Below are positions 49,242 to 58,697 of a DNA stretch of 64,000 bases, in pieces. Where the stretch lies: the NCBI RefSeq assembly GCF_020708045.1, contig NZ_JAJFES010000005.1, forward strand, positions 276,538-340,537. Direction: 5' to 3'. A model generated the notes under the pieces. The model was not told the origin of the DNA. It saw only the letters and a program-made list of their open reading frames with translations, and searched no databases. Both the position numbers and the translations under genes were made by a program. Position 1 is the first letter of the stretch; every line of letters starts with the position of its first letter. The DNA comes from Massilia sp. IC2-278 (GTDB lineage Bacteria > Pseudomonadota > Gammaproteobacteria > Burkholderiales > Burkholderiaceae_D).

Positions 49242-49966
49242 GCAGTCGGCTCCACGGTCACCTGGCCGGCCAGCACGTAGCCGCCGTTGCGCACGGTCTT
49301 GATGATCTGCGGCATGCGCGCGTCTTCGCCCAGCTTCTGGCGCAGGCGGCTGATCTGGATGTCGATCGAGCGGTCGAAGGGGTCAGCGTCGCGGCCTTGC
49401 GTGAGGTTGAGCAGCTGGTCGCGGTTCAGCACGCGGTTCGGGTGCTCCAGGAAGACGCGCAGCAGGCGGAACTCGGCGCCCGAGAGCATGATCACGATGC
49501 CTTCCGGGTTGACCAGGTGGCGCGCGGTGAGGTCGAGCGTCCAGTTCGAAAAGCGCATCTGCTGCACGTTTTCGGCCGGCGCGTTCGAGGGCATGGCGTG
49601 CGAGCGGCGCAGCACGCTGCGGATGCGCGCCAGCAGCTCGCGCGGCTCGAAGGGCTTGGGCAGGTAGTCGTCGGCACCCATTTCCAGGCCCAGGATGCGG
49701 TCGAGCGGCTCGTTGCGGGCGGTCAGCATGATGACCGGCAGGGTCGAGGTGGCGCGCAGCTTGCGGCACAGGGTCAGGCCGTCGTCGCCGGGGAGGTTCA
49801 GGTCGAGCACGATCAGGTCGGGGCGCGACTCGTCGAGGATTTTCCACATCGCGCTGCCGTCGGCGGCGGCCAGCGCGCGGTAACCGTTCGACTCGAGATA
49901 ATCGGCCAGCAGCTGGCGGATGTCGCGGTCGTCGTCGACGATGAGGATGGTAGAAGAATTGTCCAT
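49238..49966 (-). CDS. OmpR-family response regulator
   Basis: 242 residues. The receiver domain has the acidic pair in VDDDRD, the phospho-acceptor Asp in DLIVLDLNLPGDDG, and the Lys in YLPKPFEPRELLAR. The C-terminal winged helix (about 140-235) has the OmpR-type signature HPNRVLNRDQLLNLTQGRDA. It is the first gene of the two-component operon and is divergent from the Spy-like gene across 200 bases. Confidence 0.95.
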   Translation of the reverse strand: MDNSSTILIVDDDRDIRQLLADYLESNGYRALAAADGSAMWKILDESRPDLIVLDLNLPGDDGLTLCRKLRATSTLPVIMLTARNEPLDRILGLEMGADDYLPKPFEPRELLARIRSVLRRSHAMPSNAPAENVQQMRFSNWTLDLTARHLVNPEGIVIMLSGAEFRLLRVFLEHPNRVLNRDQLLNLTQGRDADPFDRSIDIQISRLRQKLGEDARMPQIIKTVRNGGYVLAGQVTVEPTA

Positions 49967-50007
49967 ACCTGCAATTATCCTTACTTAAAAGGGCCCTGAA
50001 CAGCGCA

Positions 50008-50056
50008 TTTGTATCGGTATGTATATGGATTCAACAGGGAAACATATTGATACAAA
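50008..50056. promoter_or_regulatory. Inverted repeat in the regulator/spy divergent region
   Basis: TTTGTATCGGTATGTAT (50008-50024) and, inverted, TTTGTATCAATATGTTT (50040-50056) match at 14 of 17 positions. Their centres are 32 bases apart, three helical turns. They lie about 45 bases from the response regulator start, in the promoter zone. An autoregulatory binding site of the response regulator is the simplest reading. Confidence 0.5.
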
Positions 50057-50166
50057 GTGCGGGACAGGGGACACGCTGCGCTTACACTTTTTGGCGATGA
50101 TGGATCCCGTGCAGAGCGCAGTTCACTTGCACGCAACGGCTGACTCACACACTGAAAGGACATCAC

Positions 50167-50736
50167 ATGAACACCCTTCGCAAGCAGATCCTGGTTGCCT
50201 TTGCCGCTGTCGGTTTCGCCGGCGCCGCGTTTGCCCAGACCACCCCGGCTGCCGCGCCGGAAGGCCGCCACGGCCACGCCGTCACGGCCGAGCAGCGCGC
50301 CGCCCACCAGGCCGAACGCCAGGCCAAACGTGCGCAATTCCAGGCCAAGCGCGCCGAACGCCAGGCCGCACGCGCCGCCAAGCTGCGCGCCGACCTGAAG
50401 CTCACCGAGCAGCAGGAACCGGCGTTTGCCGCCTTCCTGGCCGCCGGCAAGCCGGCCCAGCGTCCGCAGCACCAAGGTACGGGCAAGACCGGCGAGCGCG
50501 CCCAGTTCGCCGCCCTGCCCGCGCCACAGCGCATGGAACGCATGGTCGAGCGCCAGAAACAACGCACCGCGCGCATGGAAGCGCGCCTGGCAGCCCTGAA
50601 CAATTTCTATGCCGTGCTCACGCCGGAACAAAAGAAAGTGTTCGACAGCCAGCCGATGCGCGGCGGCTTCGGCAAGCACCGTGGCCATGGCGGTCCTGGC
50701 CATCACGGCGCCCGCAGCGCAGCCATGCAAAGCTAA
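50167..50736 (+). CDS. Spy/CpxP-family periplasmic chaperone
   Basis: 189 residues with a signal peptide ending AGAAFAQ. The body is helical and very rich in Arg, Ala, Gln and Lys (AERQAKRAQFQAKRAERQAA), with two LTxxQ motifs, LTEQQ and LTPEQ, typical of the family, and a His/Gly-rich C terminus. Spy holds unfolded periplasmic proteins and CpxP modulates a sensor kinase. Its divergent position next to a two-component system fits stress-induced control. Ends in a strong terminator. Confidence 0.9.
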   Translation: MNTLRKQILVAFAAVGFAGAAFAQTTPAAAPEGRHGHAVTAEQRAAHQAERQAKRAQFQAKRAERQAARAAKLRADLKLTEQQEPAFAAFLAAGKPAQRPQHQGTGKTGERAQFAALPAPQRMERMVERQKQRTARMEARLAALNNFYAVLTPEQKKVFDSQPMRGGFGKHRGHGGPGHHGARSAAMQS

Positions 50737-50756
50737 ATCAGGCAGATGTAGCAAAC

Positions 50757-50786
50757 AAAAAGGGATGCCTCGGCATCCCTTTTTTC
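50757..50786 (+). terminator. Intrinsic terminator of the Spy-like gene
   Basis: AGGGATGCC (50761-50769) pairs with GGCATCCCT (50772-50780), flanked by an A run and a T run, so it can work in both directions, also for dsbD from the other side. Confidence 0.88.
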
Positions 50787-50812
50787 GTTAACGCGGCCAC
50801 GGCGAAGTTCTT

Positions 50813-50870
50813 GTAGGGTGGGCATTCGTAGTGCTGGCATTTAGCCAGCCCTACTGCCCACGCGGTACGG
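50813..50870. repeat. REP-like palindrome with a second palindrome nested in its loop (R8)
   Basis: The outer unit starts GTAGGGTGGGCA and ends TGCCCACGCGGTACGG. In place of the usual 3-4 base loop there are about 30 bases that form their own hairpin, GTAGTGCTGGC/GCCAGCCCTAC. It lies between the convergent Spy-like and dsbD genes. Confidence 0.75.
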
Positions 50871-50915
50871 CACATGCAAGTCGAAGCGCCCCGCGTCAGC
50901 CATGGTGTCGGTCGA

Positions 50916-52874
50916 TCAGTCCAAGCGCTCCAGCGACCCCAAGAACTTCTGCGCATTCTGATACCCGATCACCCGGCTATCCGCGATCTCCTTCCCCCCT
51001 TTATCGAAGAAGATGATCCCCGGCGGCCCGAACAGCCCGAAGCGCTTCAGCATCGCCTTGTCGTCGGCATCGTTGGCGGTCACATCCACCTGCAGCAGCA
51101 CCGTATTTGCCAGCCGCGCCTGCACCTGCGGATCGACGAAGGTCAGCTTTTCCATCTCCTTGCAGGACACGCACCAGTCGGCATAGAAGTCGAGCATGGC
51201 GGTCTTGCCGTTCAATCGGGCGAGCGCCGCATCCAGTTCGGCCACCGTCTTCACGCGCTGGAAGTGCAGCGGCTGCTTCTGGGTTCCCGTCAGGTGCGCC
51301 AGCGGCGCCAGCGGATCGCGTCCGCCGCTGGCCACGCCGACCAGCTGCATCGCGCCGAGGATGCCGAACGCGGCGCCAAAGGCCAGCGCCGCCCAGTGCC
51401 CGCGCCGGCGCAGCAGATAGGCGCCGTAGCCGAGCAGCAGCGCCGCCCACAGGATCATCTGCGCGACCACTGGCAGCACCGGCGACACCAGCCACAGGGC
51501 CATGGCCAGCATCAGCACGCCGAAGAAGCGTTTGACGGAGTCCATCCAGGCGCCCGCTTTCGGCAGCAGCGAGCCGGCCGAGACGCCGACCAGCAGCAGC
51601 GGAATGCTCATGCCGACCGCCATCGAGAACAGGGCTGCGCCGCCGACCAGCACGTCGCGCGTCTGGCTGATGTAGACCAGGGCGCCGGCCAGGGGCGCGG
51701 CCACGCAGGGGCCGACGATCAGGGCCGAGATCGCGCCCATGGCAAACACGCCGGCCAGCTTGCCCGAGGCCTGGCGGTTCGACACGCCGCTCAGTTTCGT
51801 CTGGAGCGCGGCCGGCACCTGCAGTTCGTAGAAGCCGAACATCGACATCGCCATCGCCACGATCAGGAGGCCAAAGGCGCCCAGCACCCAGGGGTTCTGC
51901 AGCGCGGCGGCCAGGCCCTCGCCGATCAGGCCGGCCGCCACGCCCAGCGCCGTGTAGACGATGGCCATGCCGAGCGAATAGGTAATCGACAGCACCAGGC
52001 CACGCGAGCGCTTCGCCTTGCCGCCCTCGCCGACGATGATCGAGGACAGGATCGGCACCATCGGCAGCACGCAGGGGGTAAACGCCAGGCCCAGGCCGAG
52101 CAGGATGAAGGCCGGGACGATGGCAAGCAGGCGGCCGCCCTGCAGCACGGAATCGATGGCGGACAGGTCGGATGGCGCGGCGCCCGATGGCGAAGCGGCG
52201 ACGGCGGCCGATGACGCGGGACTGGCGGCAGGCGGCATGCCGCCCTCCTGCGCGTCCGTGGCCGCTTGCTGGACCGCTGCCTGAGCAGGCGTATCGACTG
52301 CCGGCGCACGCTCGACCGGCAAGCCGAGACGCGCCACGGCGCCGCCCTCGCCCTGCGGTGCCGACGACAACGGCGCCGGCGCACTGCCGTTCGCGCCGAG
52401 CGGAATGCTCGCCTGCGGCGCCGCGCCGCCGGCTGCCGTCAGTTGTGCAGTGTGTTCCTGCGGCGGATAGCACAGGCCGGCATCGGCGCAGCCCTGGCTG
52501 GTGGCGTTCAGGTTGAAGGAGCCGCCCCCTTCGACCGGGATGCGGATCGTCACCGAACCGTGGTAGGTCTCGACTTCCTTGCCGAAGGTCTCGTCGAACT
52601 TCACCTTGCCGGCCGGGATCTGCGGCGTGCCCAAGGTGGCGCCGCGCGCCGTGAAGGCAAAGCGCTCGCGGTACATGTAGTAGCCGGGGGCGATATCGTA
52701 GGTAACGACCGCGGTGCGGTCGCCCTCCATGCGCGCCGAGAACTTGAAGGCGACGGCCGGGTCGAGGAAGTCCTGCGCGCGGCCTGGCGCGGCCAGCACG
52801 GCAAGGACAATGAACAGCAGCGACAGTGCGGCCAGCAGCGGCGCGCGGATCGGACGGAGACGGAACAGGGACAT
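50916..52874 (-). CDS. dsbD: Thiol:disulfide interchange protein DsbD
   Basis: Start 52874 (MSLFRLRPIRAPLLAALSLL, AAGGAAG upstream) gives 652 residues; the longer frame runs through the rplQ terminator. A signal peptide, the periplasmic DsbD-alpha domain with a redox Cys pair (CADAGLC), eight membrane helices with Cys in GLAFTPCVLPMVPI and IVGPCVAAPLAG, and a C-terminal thioredoxin domain with DWCVSCKEME are all present. It passes electrons from cytoplasmic thioredoxin to periplasmic DsbC and to cytochrome c maturation. Confidence 0.96.
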   Translation of the reverse strand: MSLFRLRPIRAPLLAALSLLFIVLAVLAAPGRAQDFLDPAVAFKFSARMEGDRTAVVTYDIAPGYYMYRERFAFTARGATLGTPQIPAGKVKFDETFGKEVETYHGSVTIRIPVEGGGSFNLNATSQGCADAGLCYPPQEHTAQLTAAGGAAPQASIPLGANGSAPAPLSSAPQGEGGAVARLGLPVERAPAVDTPAQAAVQQAATDAQEGGMPPAASPASSAAVAASPSGAAPSDLSAIDSVLQGGRLLAIVPAFILLGLGLAFTPCVLPMVPILSSIIVGEGGKAKRSRGLVLSITYSLGMAIVYTALGVAAGLIGEGLAAALQNPWVLGAFGLLIVAMAMSMFGFYELQVPAALQTKLSGVSNRQASGKLAGVFAMGAISALIVGPCVAAPLAGALVYISQTRDVLVGGAALFSMAVGMSIPLLLVGVSAGSLLPKAGAWMDSVKRFFGVLMLAMALWLVSPVLPVVAQMILWAALLLGYGAYLLRRRGHWAALAFGAAFGILGAMQLVGVASGGRDPLAPLAHLTGTQKQPLHFQRVKTVAELDAALARLNGKTAMLDFYADWCVSCKEMEKLTFVDPQVQARLANTVLLQVDVTANDADDKAMLKRFGLFGPPGIIFFDKGGKEIADSRVIGYQNAQKFLGSLERLD

Positions 52875-52984
52875 GACTTCCTTTGGATGACGACAGCGCA
52901 GGAATGGTACACCGGACTGCCTACCGATGGGTAACGGGCACGATCGGCCGGCGCCATTGCGCGGCACGGCCCGCGCAGGCGAAA

Positions 52985-53012
52985 AAAAACCAGGCACGAG
53001 GCCTGGTTTTTT
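52985..53012 (-). terminator. Intrinsic terminator at the end of the ribosomal protein cluster
   Basis: AAAACCAGGC pairs with GCCTGGTTTT around ACGAG; on the minus strand a U-rich run follows. It lies 17 bases after the rplQ stop and ends the alpha operon. Confidence 0.9.
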
Positions 53013-53028
53013 CATTCGCGAGAAGCGA

Positions 53029-53424
53029 TTACTCGGCGGTCGGTGCTTCTTCAGCCGAGGTGACTTCCGGACGGTCCAGCAGTTCGACGTAGGCCATCGG
53101 CGCATTGTCGCCCACGCGGAAACCCATTTTCAGGATGCGCAGGTAGCCGCCGTTGCGGTTGGCGTAACGTGGGCCGAGTTCGGCGAACAGCTTCTGCACC
53201 ATTTCGCGGTCGCGCAGGCGGGCGAATGCCAGGCGCTTGTTGGCCAGGGTGTCGGTCTTGCCCAGGGTCAGGATCGGTTCGATGACGCGACGCAGTTCCT
53301 TGGCTTTCGGCACGGTGGTCTTGATGGCTTCATGACGCAGCAGCGAGACGGTCATGTTGCGCAGCATGGCGAGACGGTGGGACGAGGTACGGTTCAGCTT
53401 ACGGAGGCCGTGACGGTGACGCAT
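53029..53424 (-). CDS. rplQ: 50S ribosomal protein L17
   Basis: 131 residues beginning [17 protein letters not shown], the family signature, with MLRNM and [14 protein letters not shown] following. It lies near the exit tunnel of the large subunit. It is the last gene of the alpha operon, after rpoA as usual. A short Glu/Ala-rich C-terminal tail extends past the core. Confidence 0.97.
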   Translation of the reverse strand: MRHRHGLRKLNRTSSHRLAMLRNMTVSLLRHEAIKTTVPKAKELRRVIEPILTLGKTDTLANKRLAFARLRDREMVQKLFAELGPRYANRNGGYLRILKMGFRVGDNAPMAYVELLDRPEVTSAEEAPTAE

Positions 53425-53544
53425 GGTACTTCCTTTCGAGTGTATGAAATCCAGTTCTTCGATCGTTCAGGCTTGCGCAGAACGCGGACCGGTTATTAGG
53501 AGTTGAGACTATCCGGACAATGGTGTCCGGATAGGTACGACAAT

Positions 53545-54522
53545 TTATTTTTCCAGACCAGCAGGAGGCCAGTTTTCCAGCTTCATGCCCAGGGTCAAAC
53601 CGCGCGAAGCCAGGACTTCCTTGATTTCGTTGAGCGACTTGCGGCCCAGGTTCGGCGTCTTGAGCAGTTCGTTTTCCGAACGCTGGATCAGGTCGCCGAT
53701 GTAGTAGATGTTCTCGGCCTTCAGGCAGTTCGCCGAACGGACCGTGAGTTCCAGGTCGTCGACCGGACGCAGCAGGATCGGATCGACCAGCGGAGCACGC
53801 GATGGTGCTTCGGCAGCCGCTTCCGTGCCTTCCAGCGCGGCGAAGACGTTCAGCTGGTCAACCAGGACGCGTGCCGACTGACGGATCGCTTCTTCCGGGG
53901 TGATGACGCCGTTGGTCTCGATGTTGATGATCAGCTTGTCCAGATCGGTACGCTGCTCGACGCGCGCCGATTCGACGGCGTACGACACGCGGCGCACTGG
54001 CGAGAACGATGCGTCCAGGATGATGCGGCCGATCGTCTTGTTGGTGTCTTCCGACAGGCGACGGACGTTACCCGGCACGTAACCACGGCCCTTCTCGACC
54101 TTGATCTGCATGTCCAGCTTGCCACCGGCGGTCAGGTGAGCGATCACGTGATCCGGGTTGATCAGTTCCACGTCATGCGGCAGATCGATGTCCGATGCCA
54201 GGACTGCGCCTTCGCCTTCCTTCTTCAGGGTCAGGGTCACGGAGTCACGGTTGTGCACCTTGAACACGACACCCTTCAGGTTCAGCAGCAGGTCGACGAC
54301 GTCTTCCTGCACGCCGTCGAGCGACGAGTACTCGTGCACGACGCCGGCGATCGTCACTTCGGTCGGCGCGTAGCCGATCATCGACGACAGCAGGACGCGG
54401 CGCAGCGCGTTACCCAGCGTGTGGCCATAACCACGTTCGAACGGCTCCATCACGACTTTTGCGTGACCGGCGCCCAGGGCTTCGACGTCGATGATACGTG
54501 GCTTCAACAAACTATTTTGCAT
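53545..54522 (-). CDS. rpoA: DNA-directed RNA polymerase subunit alpha
   Basis: 325 residues. The N-terminal dimerisation domain includes [20 protein letters not shown]; the C-terminal domain, which contacts UP elements and activators, has [19 protein letters not shown] and [15 protein letters not shown]. It is in its normal place between rpsD and rplQ. A GC-rich hairpin lies in its 116-base leader. Confidence 0.98.
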   Translation of the reverse strand: MQNSLLKPRIIDVEALGAGHAKVVMEPFERGYGHTLGNALRRVLLSSMIGYAPTEVTIAGVVHEYSSLDGVQEDVVDLLLNLKGVVFKVHNRDSVTLTLKKEGEGAVLASDIDLPHDVELINPDHVIAHLTAGGKLDMQIKVEKGRGYVPGNVRRLSEDTNKTIGRIILDASFSPVRRVSYAVESARVEQRTDLDKLIINIETNGVITPEEAIRQSARVLVDQLNVFAALEGTEAAAEAPSRAPLVDPILLRPVDDLELTVRSANCLKAENIYYIGDLIQRSENELLKTPNLGRKSLNEIKEVLASRGLTLGMKLENWPPAGLEK

Positions 54523-54598
54523 GAAATGTCCTCTTCAATACCCTCGGCTCGTTACACCGATAAGGCTGATGGCATGTGGTGAATTCTGAAAACTGCAA

Positions 54599-54622
54599 CG
54601 CCCGCTCGGTGAGGAGCGGGCG
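54599..54622 (-). promoter_or_regulatory. Hairpin in the rpsD-rpoA gap
   Basis: CGCCCGCTC (54599-54607) pairs with GAGCGGGCG (54614-54622), 17 bases past the rpsD stop. On the minus strand TTGCAGTTTTCAG follows, a weak terminator tail. It may attenuate rpoA relative to rpsD. Confidence 0.5.
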
Positions 54623-54638
54623 CATGTACTAGGTTCTA

Positions 54639-55262
54639 TTAACGCGAGTACAGTTCGACGATCAGCGCTTCGTTGACGTCGGCGGCGATCTCGTTACGCT
54701 CTGGGAACGAACGGAAGGTGCCTTCCATCTTCTTGCTGTCGACCGACACCCAGCTCGGCATGCCGACTTGTTCGGCCAGCGACAGGGCTTCGATGATACG
54801 CACTTGCTTCTTGGCCTTTTCGCGAACGGCGATGACGTCGCCGGTCTTGACGGCGTACGAAGCGATGTTCACGACGTTACCGTTGACGGTGAAGGCCTTG
54901 TGGCTGACCAGCTGGCGCGCTTCGGCGCGGGTCGAGCCGAAGCCCATGCGGTAGGTAACGTTGTCCAGGCGCGATTCCAGCAGCTTCAGCAGGGTTTCGC
55001 CGGTGTTGCCCTTGCGGCGCGACGCTTCGGCGAAGTAGCGGCGGAACTGGCGTTCCAGGATGCCGTACATGCGCTTGACCTTCTGCTTTTCACGCAGCTG
55101 GTTGCCGTAGTCCGAGGTGCGGGCACCCGACTTGACGCCGTGCTGGCCTGGCTTGACGTCCAGTTTGCACTTCGAATCGAGCGAGCGGCGTGCGCTCTTC
55201 AGGAACAGGTCGGTGCCTTCACGGCGCGACAGTTTTGCTTTTGGTCCGATATAACGTGCCAC
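54639..55262 (-). CDS. rpsD: 30S ribosomal protein S4
   Basis: 207 residues, [20 protein letters not shown]. The S4 RNA-binding domain ([20 protein letters not shown]) is intact. Only one Cys lies near the N terminus, so it is the zinc-free form. S4 starts 30S assembly and in E. coli represses the alpha operon by binding its mRNA. Here an unusual 235-base gap precedes the gene. Confidence 0.97.
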   Translation of the reverse strand: MARYIGPKAKLSRREGTDLFLKSARRSLDSKCKLDVKPGQHGVKSGARTSDYGNQLREKQKVKRMYGILERQFRRYFAEASRRKGNTGETLLKLLESRLDNVTYRMGFGSTRAEARQLVSHKAFTVNGNVVNIASYAVKTGDVIAVREKAKKQVRIIEALSLAEQVGMPSWVSVDSKKMEGTFRSFPERNEIAADVNEALIVELYSR

Positions 55263-55497
55263 GTTGAATCCTTTGATGTATTAATCACGCCCCGGAGGCA
55301 TCGCAAGCGATGCGGCAGGCGCTAGTCCGACCCATGTATGAGCGGACGTGGCTGAAAGAACGCCCCGGAGGATGAGTCCGAGGCGAGAATAGCCGGGCAG
55401 TATAACCCAATCTGGGCGACTGCACCGGCATATTTGATACGACGCGTTGCTTCCGCGCTGCGATCAAGGAAAAGGCGGAGGACTCCCCGCCCCTGCC
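55263..55497 (-). promoter_or_regulatory. Structured 235-base gap between rpsK and rpsD
   Basis: No gene is credible. On the minus strand TATACT (55404-55399) is a candidate -10 without a good -35. A perfect GCATCGC/GCGATGC hairpin (55298-55313) lies about 35 bases before the rpsD start, and a GCCTCGGA/TCCGGGGC stem is near 55362-55384. CGCCCCGGAGG occurs twice (near 55288 and 55361). A promoter plus leader for rpsD-rpoA-rplQ, perhaps bound by S4, would fit. Confidence 0.4.
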
Positions 55498-55902
55498 TTA
55501 GATACGGCGACGCTTCGGCGGACGGCAGCCGTTGTGCGGAACTGGGGTAACGTCCTGGATCTCGGTGATCTTGATGCCCAGGTTGTTCAGTGCACGCACA
55601 GCCGATTCACGGCCTGGGCCTGGGCCCTTGATGCGCACTTCCAGGTTCTTCACGCCGCTTTCTTGAGCGACCTTGCCGGCTGCTTCAGCAGCGACCTGTG
55701 CCGCGAACGGGGTCGATTTACGCGAACCCTTGAAGCCAGCGCCACCCGACGTCGCCCACGACAGGGCGTTGCCCTGGCGGTCGGTGATCGTGATGATGGT
55801 GTTGTTGAACGAAGCGTGGACGTGGGCGATGCCCTCAGCCACGTTCTTCTTGACTTTCTTGCGGACGCGAGCTGCTGCTGCGCTGCTTTGTTGCTTAGCC
55901 AT
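55498..55902 (-). CDS. rpsK: 30S ribosomal protein S11
   Basis: 134 residues with the family motifs [19 protein letters not shown] and [11 protein letters not shown] at the C terminus. It lies in the platform of the small subunit. It follows rpsM by 14 bases. Confidence 0.98.
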   Translation of the reverse strand: MAKQQSSAAAARVRKKVKKNVAEGIAHVHASFNNTIITITDRQGNALSWATSGGAGFKGSRKSTPFAAQVAAEAAGKVAQESGVKNLEVRIKGPGPGRESAVRALNNLGIKITEIQDVTPVPHNGCRPPKRRRI

Positions 55903-55916
55903 GGTCGGTTCCTAGA

Positions 55917-56282
55917 TTATTTCTTCAGCGATTGAGCGGCCTTGCGCGGACCTTTGCGGGTACGTGCATTGGTGCGGGTACGCTGACCGCGCACTGGCAG
56001 ACCCTTACGGTGACGCATGCCGCGGTAGCAACCCAGATCCATCAGACGCTTGATGTTCATGGACAGTTCGCGGCGCAGGTCGCCTTCCACGACAAACTTC
56101 GCGACTTCGTCACGCAGCTTCTCGAGTTCGTTGTCGTCCAGGTCCTTGACCTTCTTGTTGGTCGCGATACCGGTCGCTTCGCAGATTTTCTGCGAACGTG
56201 GACGGCCAACACCGTAGATCGCCGTCAGGCCGATAACAGTGTGCTGATGATTTGGGATGTTAACCCCTGCAATACGTGCCAT
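55917..56282 (-). CDS. rpsM: 30S ribosomal protein S13
   Basis: 121 residues, [20 protein letters not shown], with the helix-two-turn-helix and the C-terminal [15 protein letters not shown] tail that reaches the tRNA sites. First gene of the alpha-operon set, immediately after rpmJ. Confidence 0.98.
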   Translation of the reverse strand: MARIAGVNIPNHQHTVIGLTAIYGVGRPRSQKICEATGIATNKKVKDLDDNELEKLRDEVAKFVVEGDLRRELSMNIKRLMDLGCYRGMRHRKGLPVRGQRTRTNARTRKGPRKAAQSLKK

Positions 56283-56294
56283 TCGTTATTCCTC

Positions 56295-56408
56295 TTAACC
56301 TTGACGCTGCTTGTGACGCGGCTCGACGCAGATCACGCGGACCACGCCCTTGCGCTTGATGATCTTGCAGTTGCGGCAGATCCGCTTGACTGAAGCATTA
56401 ACTTTCAT
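56295..56408 (-). CDS. rpmJ: 50S ribosomal protein L36
   Basis: 37 residues: [20 protein letters not shown], then [17 protein letters not shown]. The zinc ligands are Cys11, Cys14, Cys27 and His32, so this is the zinc-containing form. It is the last spc-operon gene, between infA and rpsM. Confidence 0.96.
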   Translation of the reverse strand: MKVNASVKRICRNCKIIKRKGVVRVICVEPRHKQRQG

Positions 56409-56443
56409 TTTGTACTCTCTCTGGTGAGTTTACTTAATATTTT

Positions 56444-56662
56444 TTACTTGGTGCGGAATACGATGCGCGCCCGGGACAAGTCGTACGGCGTGAGTTCGAC
56501 CGTTACCTTGTCGCCCGGGAGGATGCGGATATAGTTCATCCGCATTTTACCCGAGATATGCCCCAGGACCACATGCCCGTTTTCCAGCTTTACGCGAAAT
56601 GTCGCATTTGGGAGATTCTCGAGAATCTCGCCCTGCATTTGGATGACGTCGTCTTTTGCCAT
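56444..56662 (-). CDS. infA: Translation initiation factor IF-1
   Basis: 72 residues from the ATG at 56662 ([20 protein letters not shown]), an S1-type OB fold with [19 protein letters not shown]. It lies between secY and rpmJ, the usual betaproteobacterial position. The spacing to secY is only 21 bases. Confidence 0.97.
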   Translation of the reverse strand: MAKDDVIQMQGEILENLPNATFRVKLENGHVVLGHISGKMRMNYIRILPGDKVTVELTPYDLSRARIVFRTK

Positions 56663-56683
56663 TCGGTCCATTCCTCCTGCCGC

Positions 56684-58018
56684 TTAACGCGACGGGATTC
56701 CGCCCTTGAAGTTAGCCTTGCGCAGCAGCGATTCGTATTGCTGCGACATGACGTAGTTCTGCACTTGTGCCATGAAGTCCATGGTCACCACCACGATAAT
56801 CAGGAGCGACGTGCCGCCGAAATAGAAAGGAACTTTCCAGAACGACTGCAGGAACTCCGGCACCAGGCACACGAGGGTGATATAGACCGCACCGGCCAGG
56901 GTCAGGCGCATCAGGATCTTGTCGATGTAGCGTGCGGTCTGCTCGCCCGGACGGATGCCCGGAACAAACGCGCCGCTCTTCTTCAAGTTGTCCGCCGTTT
57001 CCTTGCTGTTGAATACCAGCGCGGTGTAGAAGAAGCAGAAGAACACAATCGCCACCGCATACAGCAACGCGTGGATCGGCTCACCGGTCGTCAGCGAGGC
57101 GGCCAGGTCTTTCAGGAACCCGATGAACGGGCCGCTGGAGTCCTTGCCCCGCGTGTACCAGTCGACGATCGTCGCCGGGAACAGGATGATCGAGGACGCG
57201 AAGATCGGCGGGATCACGCCGGCCATGTTCAGCTTCAGGGGCAGGTGGCTGGTTGTGCCACCGTACACCTTGTTGCCGACCTGGCGCTTGGCGTAATTCA
57301 CGAGGATCTTGCGCTGACCGCGTTCAACGAACACGACTGCATACGTAACCGCAACCACCAGGATGACGATAATGATCGCGGCGATGCTGCTGATCGAACC
57401 GTTCGAGACCAGGGTGAACAGGCCACCCAGTGCCGACGGCAGACCGGCTGCGATACCGGCGAAAATGATGATCGAAATGCCGTTGCCCAGGCCACGTTCG
57501 GTGATCTGCTCGCCCAGCCACATGAGGAACATGGTGCCGGTCAAGAGGGTCACGACCGTGACGAAGCGGAATGCCATGCCTGGTTCGAGCACGAGACCCG
57601 GCTGGGCCTCGAGCGCGACGGCGATGCCGAACGCCTGGAACAGAGCCAGTGCCACCGTGAAGTAACGGGTGTACTGGGTGATCTTGCGGCGCCCTGCTTC
57701 GCCTTCCTTCTTCAGCGCTTCCAGTTGCGGCGAGACGATCGACCCCAGCTGCATGATGATCGAAGCCGAAATGTAGGGCATGATCCCGAGTGCGAACACG
57801 GTAAAGCGGGACAGCGCGCCCCCCGAGAACATGTTGAACATGCCCAGGATGCCGTTCGAGTTTTCCTTGAACAGCGACGCCAGCGCGACCGGATCAATCC
57901 CGGGGACCGGGATATGAGCACCGATGCGGTACACGACCAATGCGCCAAGCAAAAACCACAGCCGGCCCCAGGGGAATCCGGCGGCGGCGCTTTTACCAAG
58001 TTGTGAATTAGTCGCCAA
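56684..58018 (-). CDS. secY: Protein translocase subunit SecY
   Basis: 444 residues with ten membrane helices. Plug region near [17 protein letters not shown]; cytoplasmic loops with [19 protein letters not shown] and the C-terminal [19 protein letters not shown] are typical. It forms the SecYEG channel. The start codon is TTG at 58018 ([10 protein letters not shown]), with GGAGCAAAAA in front, which may lower its translation against the ribosomal genes around it. Confidence 0.97.
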   Translation of the reverse strand: MATNSQLGKSAAAGFPWGRLWFLLGALVVYRIGAHIPVPGIDPVALASLFKENSNGILGMFNMFSGGALSRFTVFALGIMPYISASIIMQLGSIVSPQLEALKKEGEAGRRKITQYTRYFTVALALFQAFGIAVALEAQPGLVLEPGMAFRFVTVVTLLTGTMFLMWLGEQITERGLGNGISIIIFAGIAAGLPSALGGLFTLVSNGSISSIAAIIIVILVVAVTYAVVFVERGQRKILVNYAKRQVGNKVYGGTTSHLPLKLNMAGVIPPIFASSIILFPATIVDWYTRGKDSSGPFIGFLKDLAASLTTGEPIHALLYAVAIVFFCFFYTALVFNSKETADNLKKSGAFVPGIRPGEQTARYIDKILMRLTLAGAVYITLVCLVPEFLQSFWKVPFYFGGTSLLIIVVVTMDFMAQVQNYVMSQQYESLLRKANFKGGIPSR

Positions 58019-58046
58019 TTTTTGCTCCGATCAGGCAGCGATCGCT

Positions 58047-58478
58047 TTACGCGACCGAACCGCCAGCTGCTTCGATGGCCGCTTTCGCGCCCGCGGTCGC
58101 TTTCAGGCCCTTGAGGGTCACCGCTTTGGTGATCTCGCCCGACAGGATGACGCGCACGTCGCGTGCCACCACTGGCAGGATGCCTGCTTGCTTCAGCACC
58201 AGGATGTCGATCTCGCCGACGGCCAGGGCGTTCAGGTCCGACAGACGGACTTCAGCCTTGAAGGTGGCGTTCAGCGACTTGAAGCCGCGCTTCGGCAGAC
58301 GACGCTGCAGAGGCATCTGGCCGCCTTCGAAGCCGACCTTGTGGAAGCCGCCCGAACGCGATTTCTGACCCTTGTGACCGCGACCGGCGGTCTTGCCCAG
58401 GCCGGAGCCGATACCGCGGCCGACGCGACGCTTAGCGTGCTTGGCGCCGTCAGCTGGTTGAATGGTATTCAATTCCAT
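58047..58478 (-). CDS. rplO: 50S ribosomal protein L15
   Basis: 143 residues, [20 protein letters not shown], with the Gly/Lys/Arg-rich [20 protein letters not shown] stretch that threads the 23S rRNA. Between rpmD and secY. Confidence 0.97.
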   Translation of the reverse strand: MELNTIQPADGAKHAKRRVGRGIGSGLGKTAGRGHKGQKSRSGGFHKVGFEGGQMPLQRRLPKRGFKSLNATFKAEVRLSDLNALAVGEIDILVLKQAGILPVVARDVRVILSGEITKAVTLKGLKATAGAKAAIEAAGGSVA

Positions 58479-58507
58479 TGTTTTCTCCGTTAGGTAAGCC
58501 CGAAGGC

Positions 58508-58687
58508 TTACCCGACTACTTTAACGAGGTACGAGACTTTGTTGATCATGCCGCGCACCGACGGGGTGTCCTGCAACTCGGAGACCGAGTTGACGCGGCG
58601 CAGACCCAGACCACGCACGGTAGCGCGGTGGTCTTGACGGGTGCCGATCAGGCCCTTGACCAGTTGTACTTTGATGGTGTTTGCCAT
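58508..58687 (-). CDS. rpmD: 50S ribosomal protein L30
   Basis: 59 residues from the ATG at 58687 ([20 protein letters not shown]), with [20 protein letters not shown]. Between rpsE and rplO as usual. Confidence 0.96.
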   Translation of the reverse strand: MANTIKVQLVKGLIGTRQDHRATVRGLGLRRVNSVSELQDTPSVRGMINKVSYLVKVVG

Positions 58688-58697
58688 TGTCTTCACC

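Noticed and set aside
50019..50816. 265-residue plus-strand frame around the Spy-like gene
   Set aside because: It starts upstream in the promoter region and reads the Spy gene in another frame; the Spy frame has a signal peptide and LTxxQ motifs.
55285..55467. 60-residue minus-strand frame in the rpsK-rpsD gap
   Set aside because: No ribosome binding site or family likeness, and it overlaps the hairpins of the leader.
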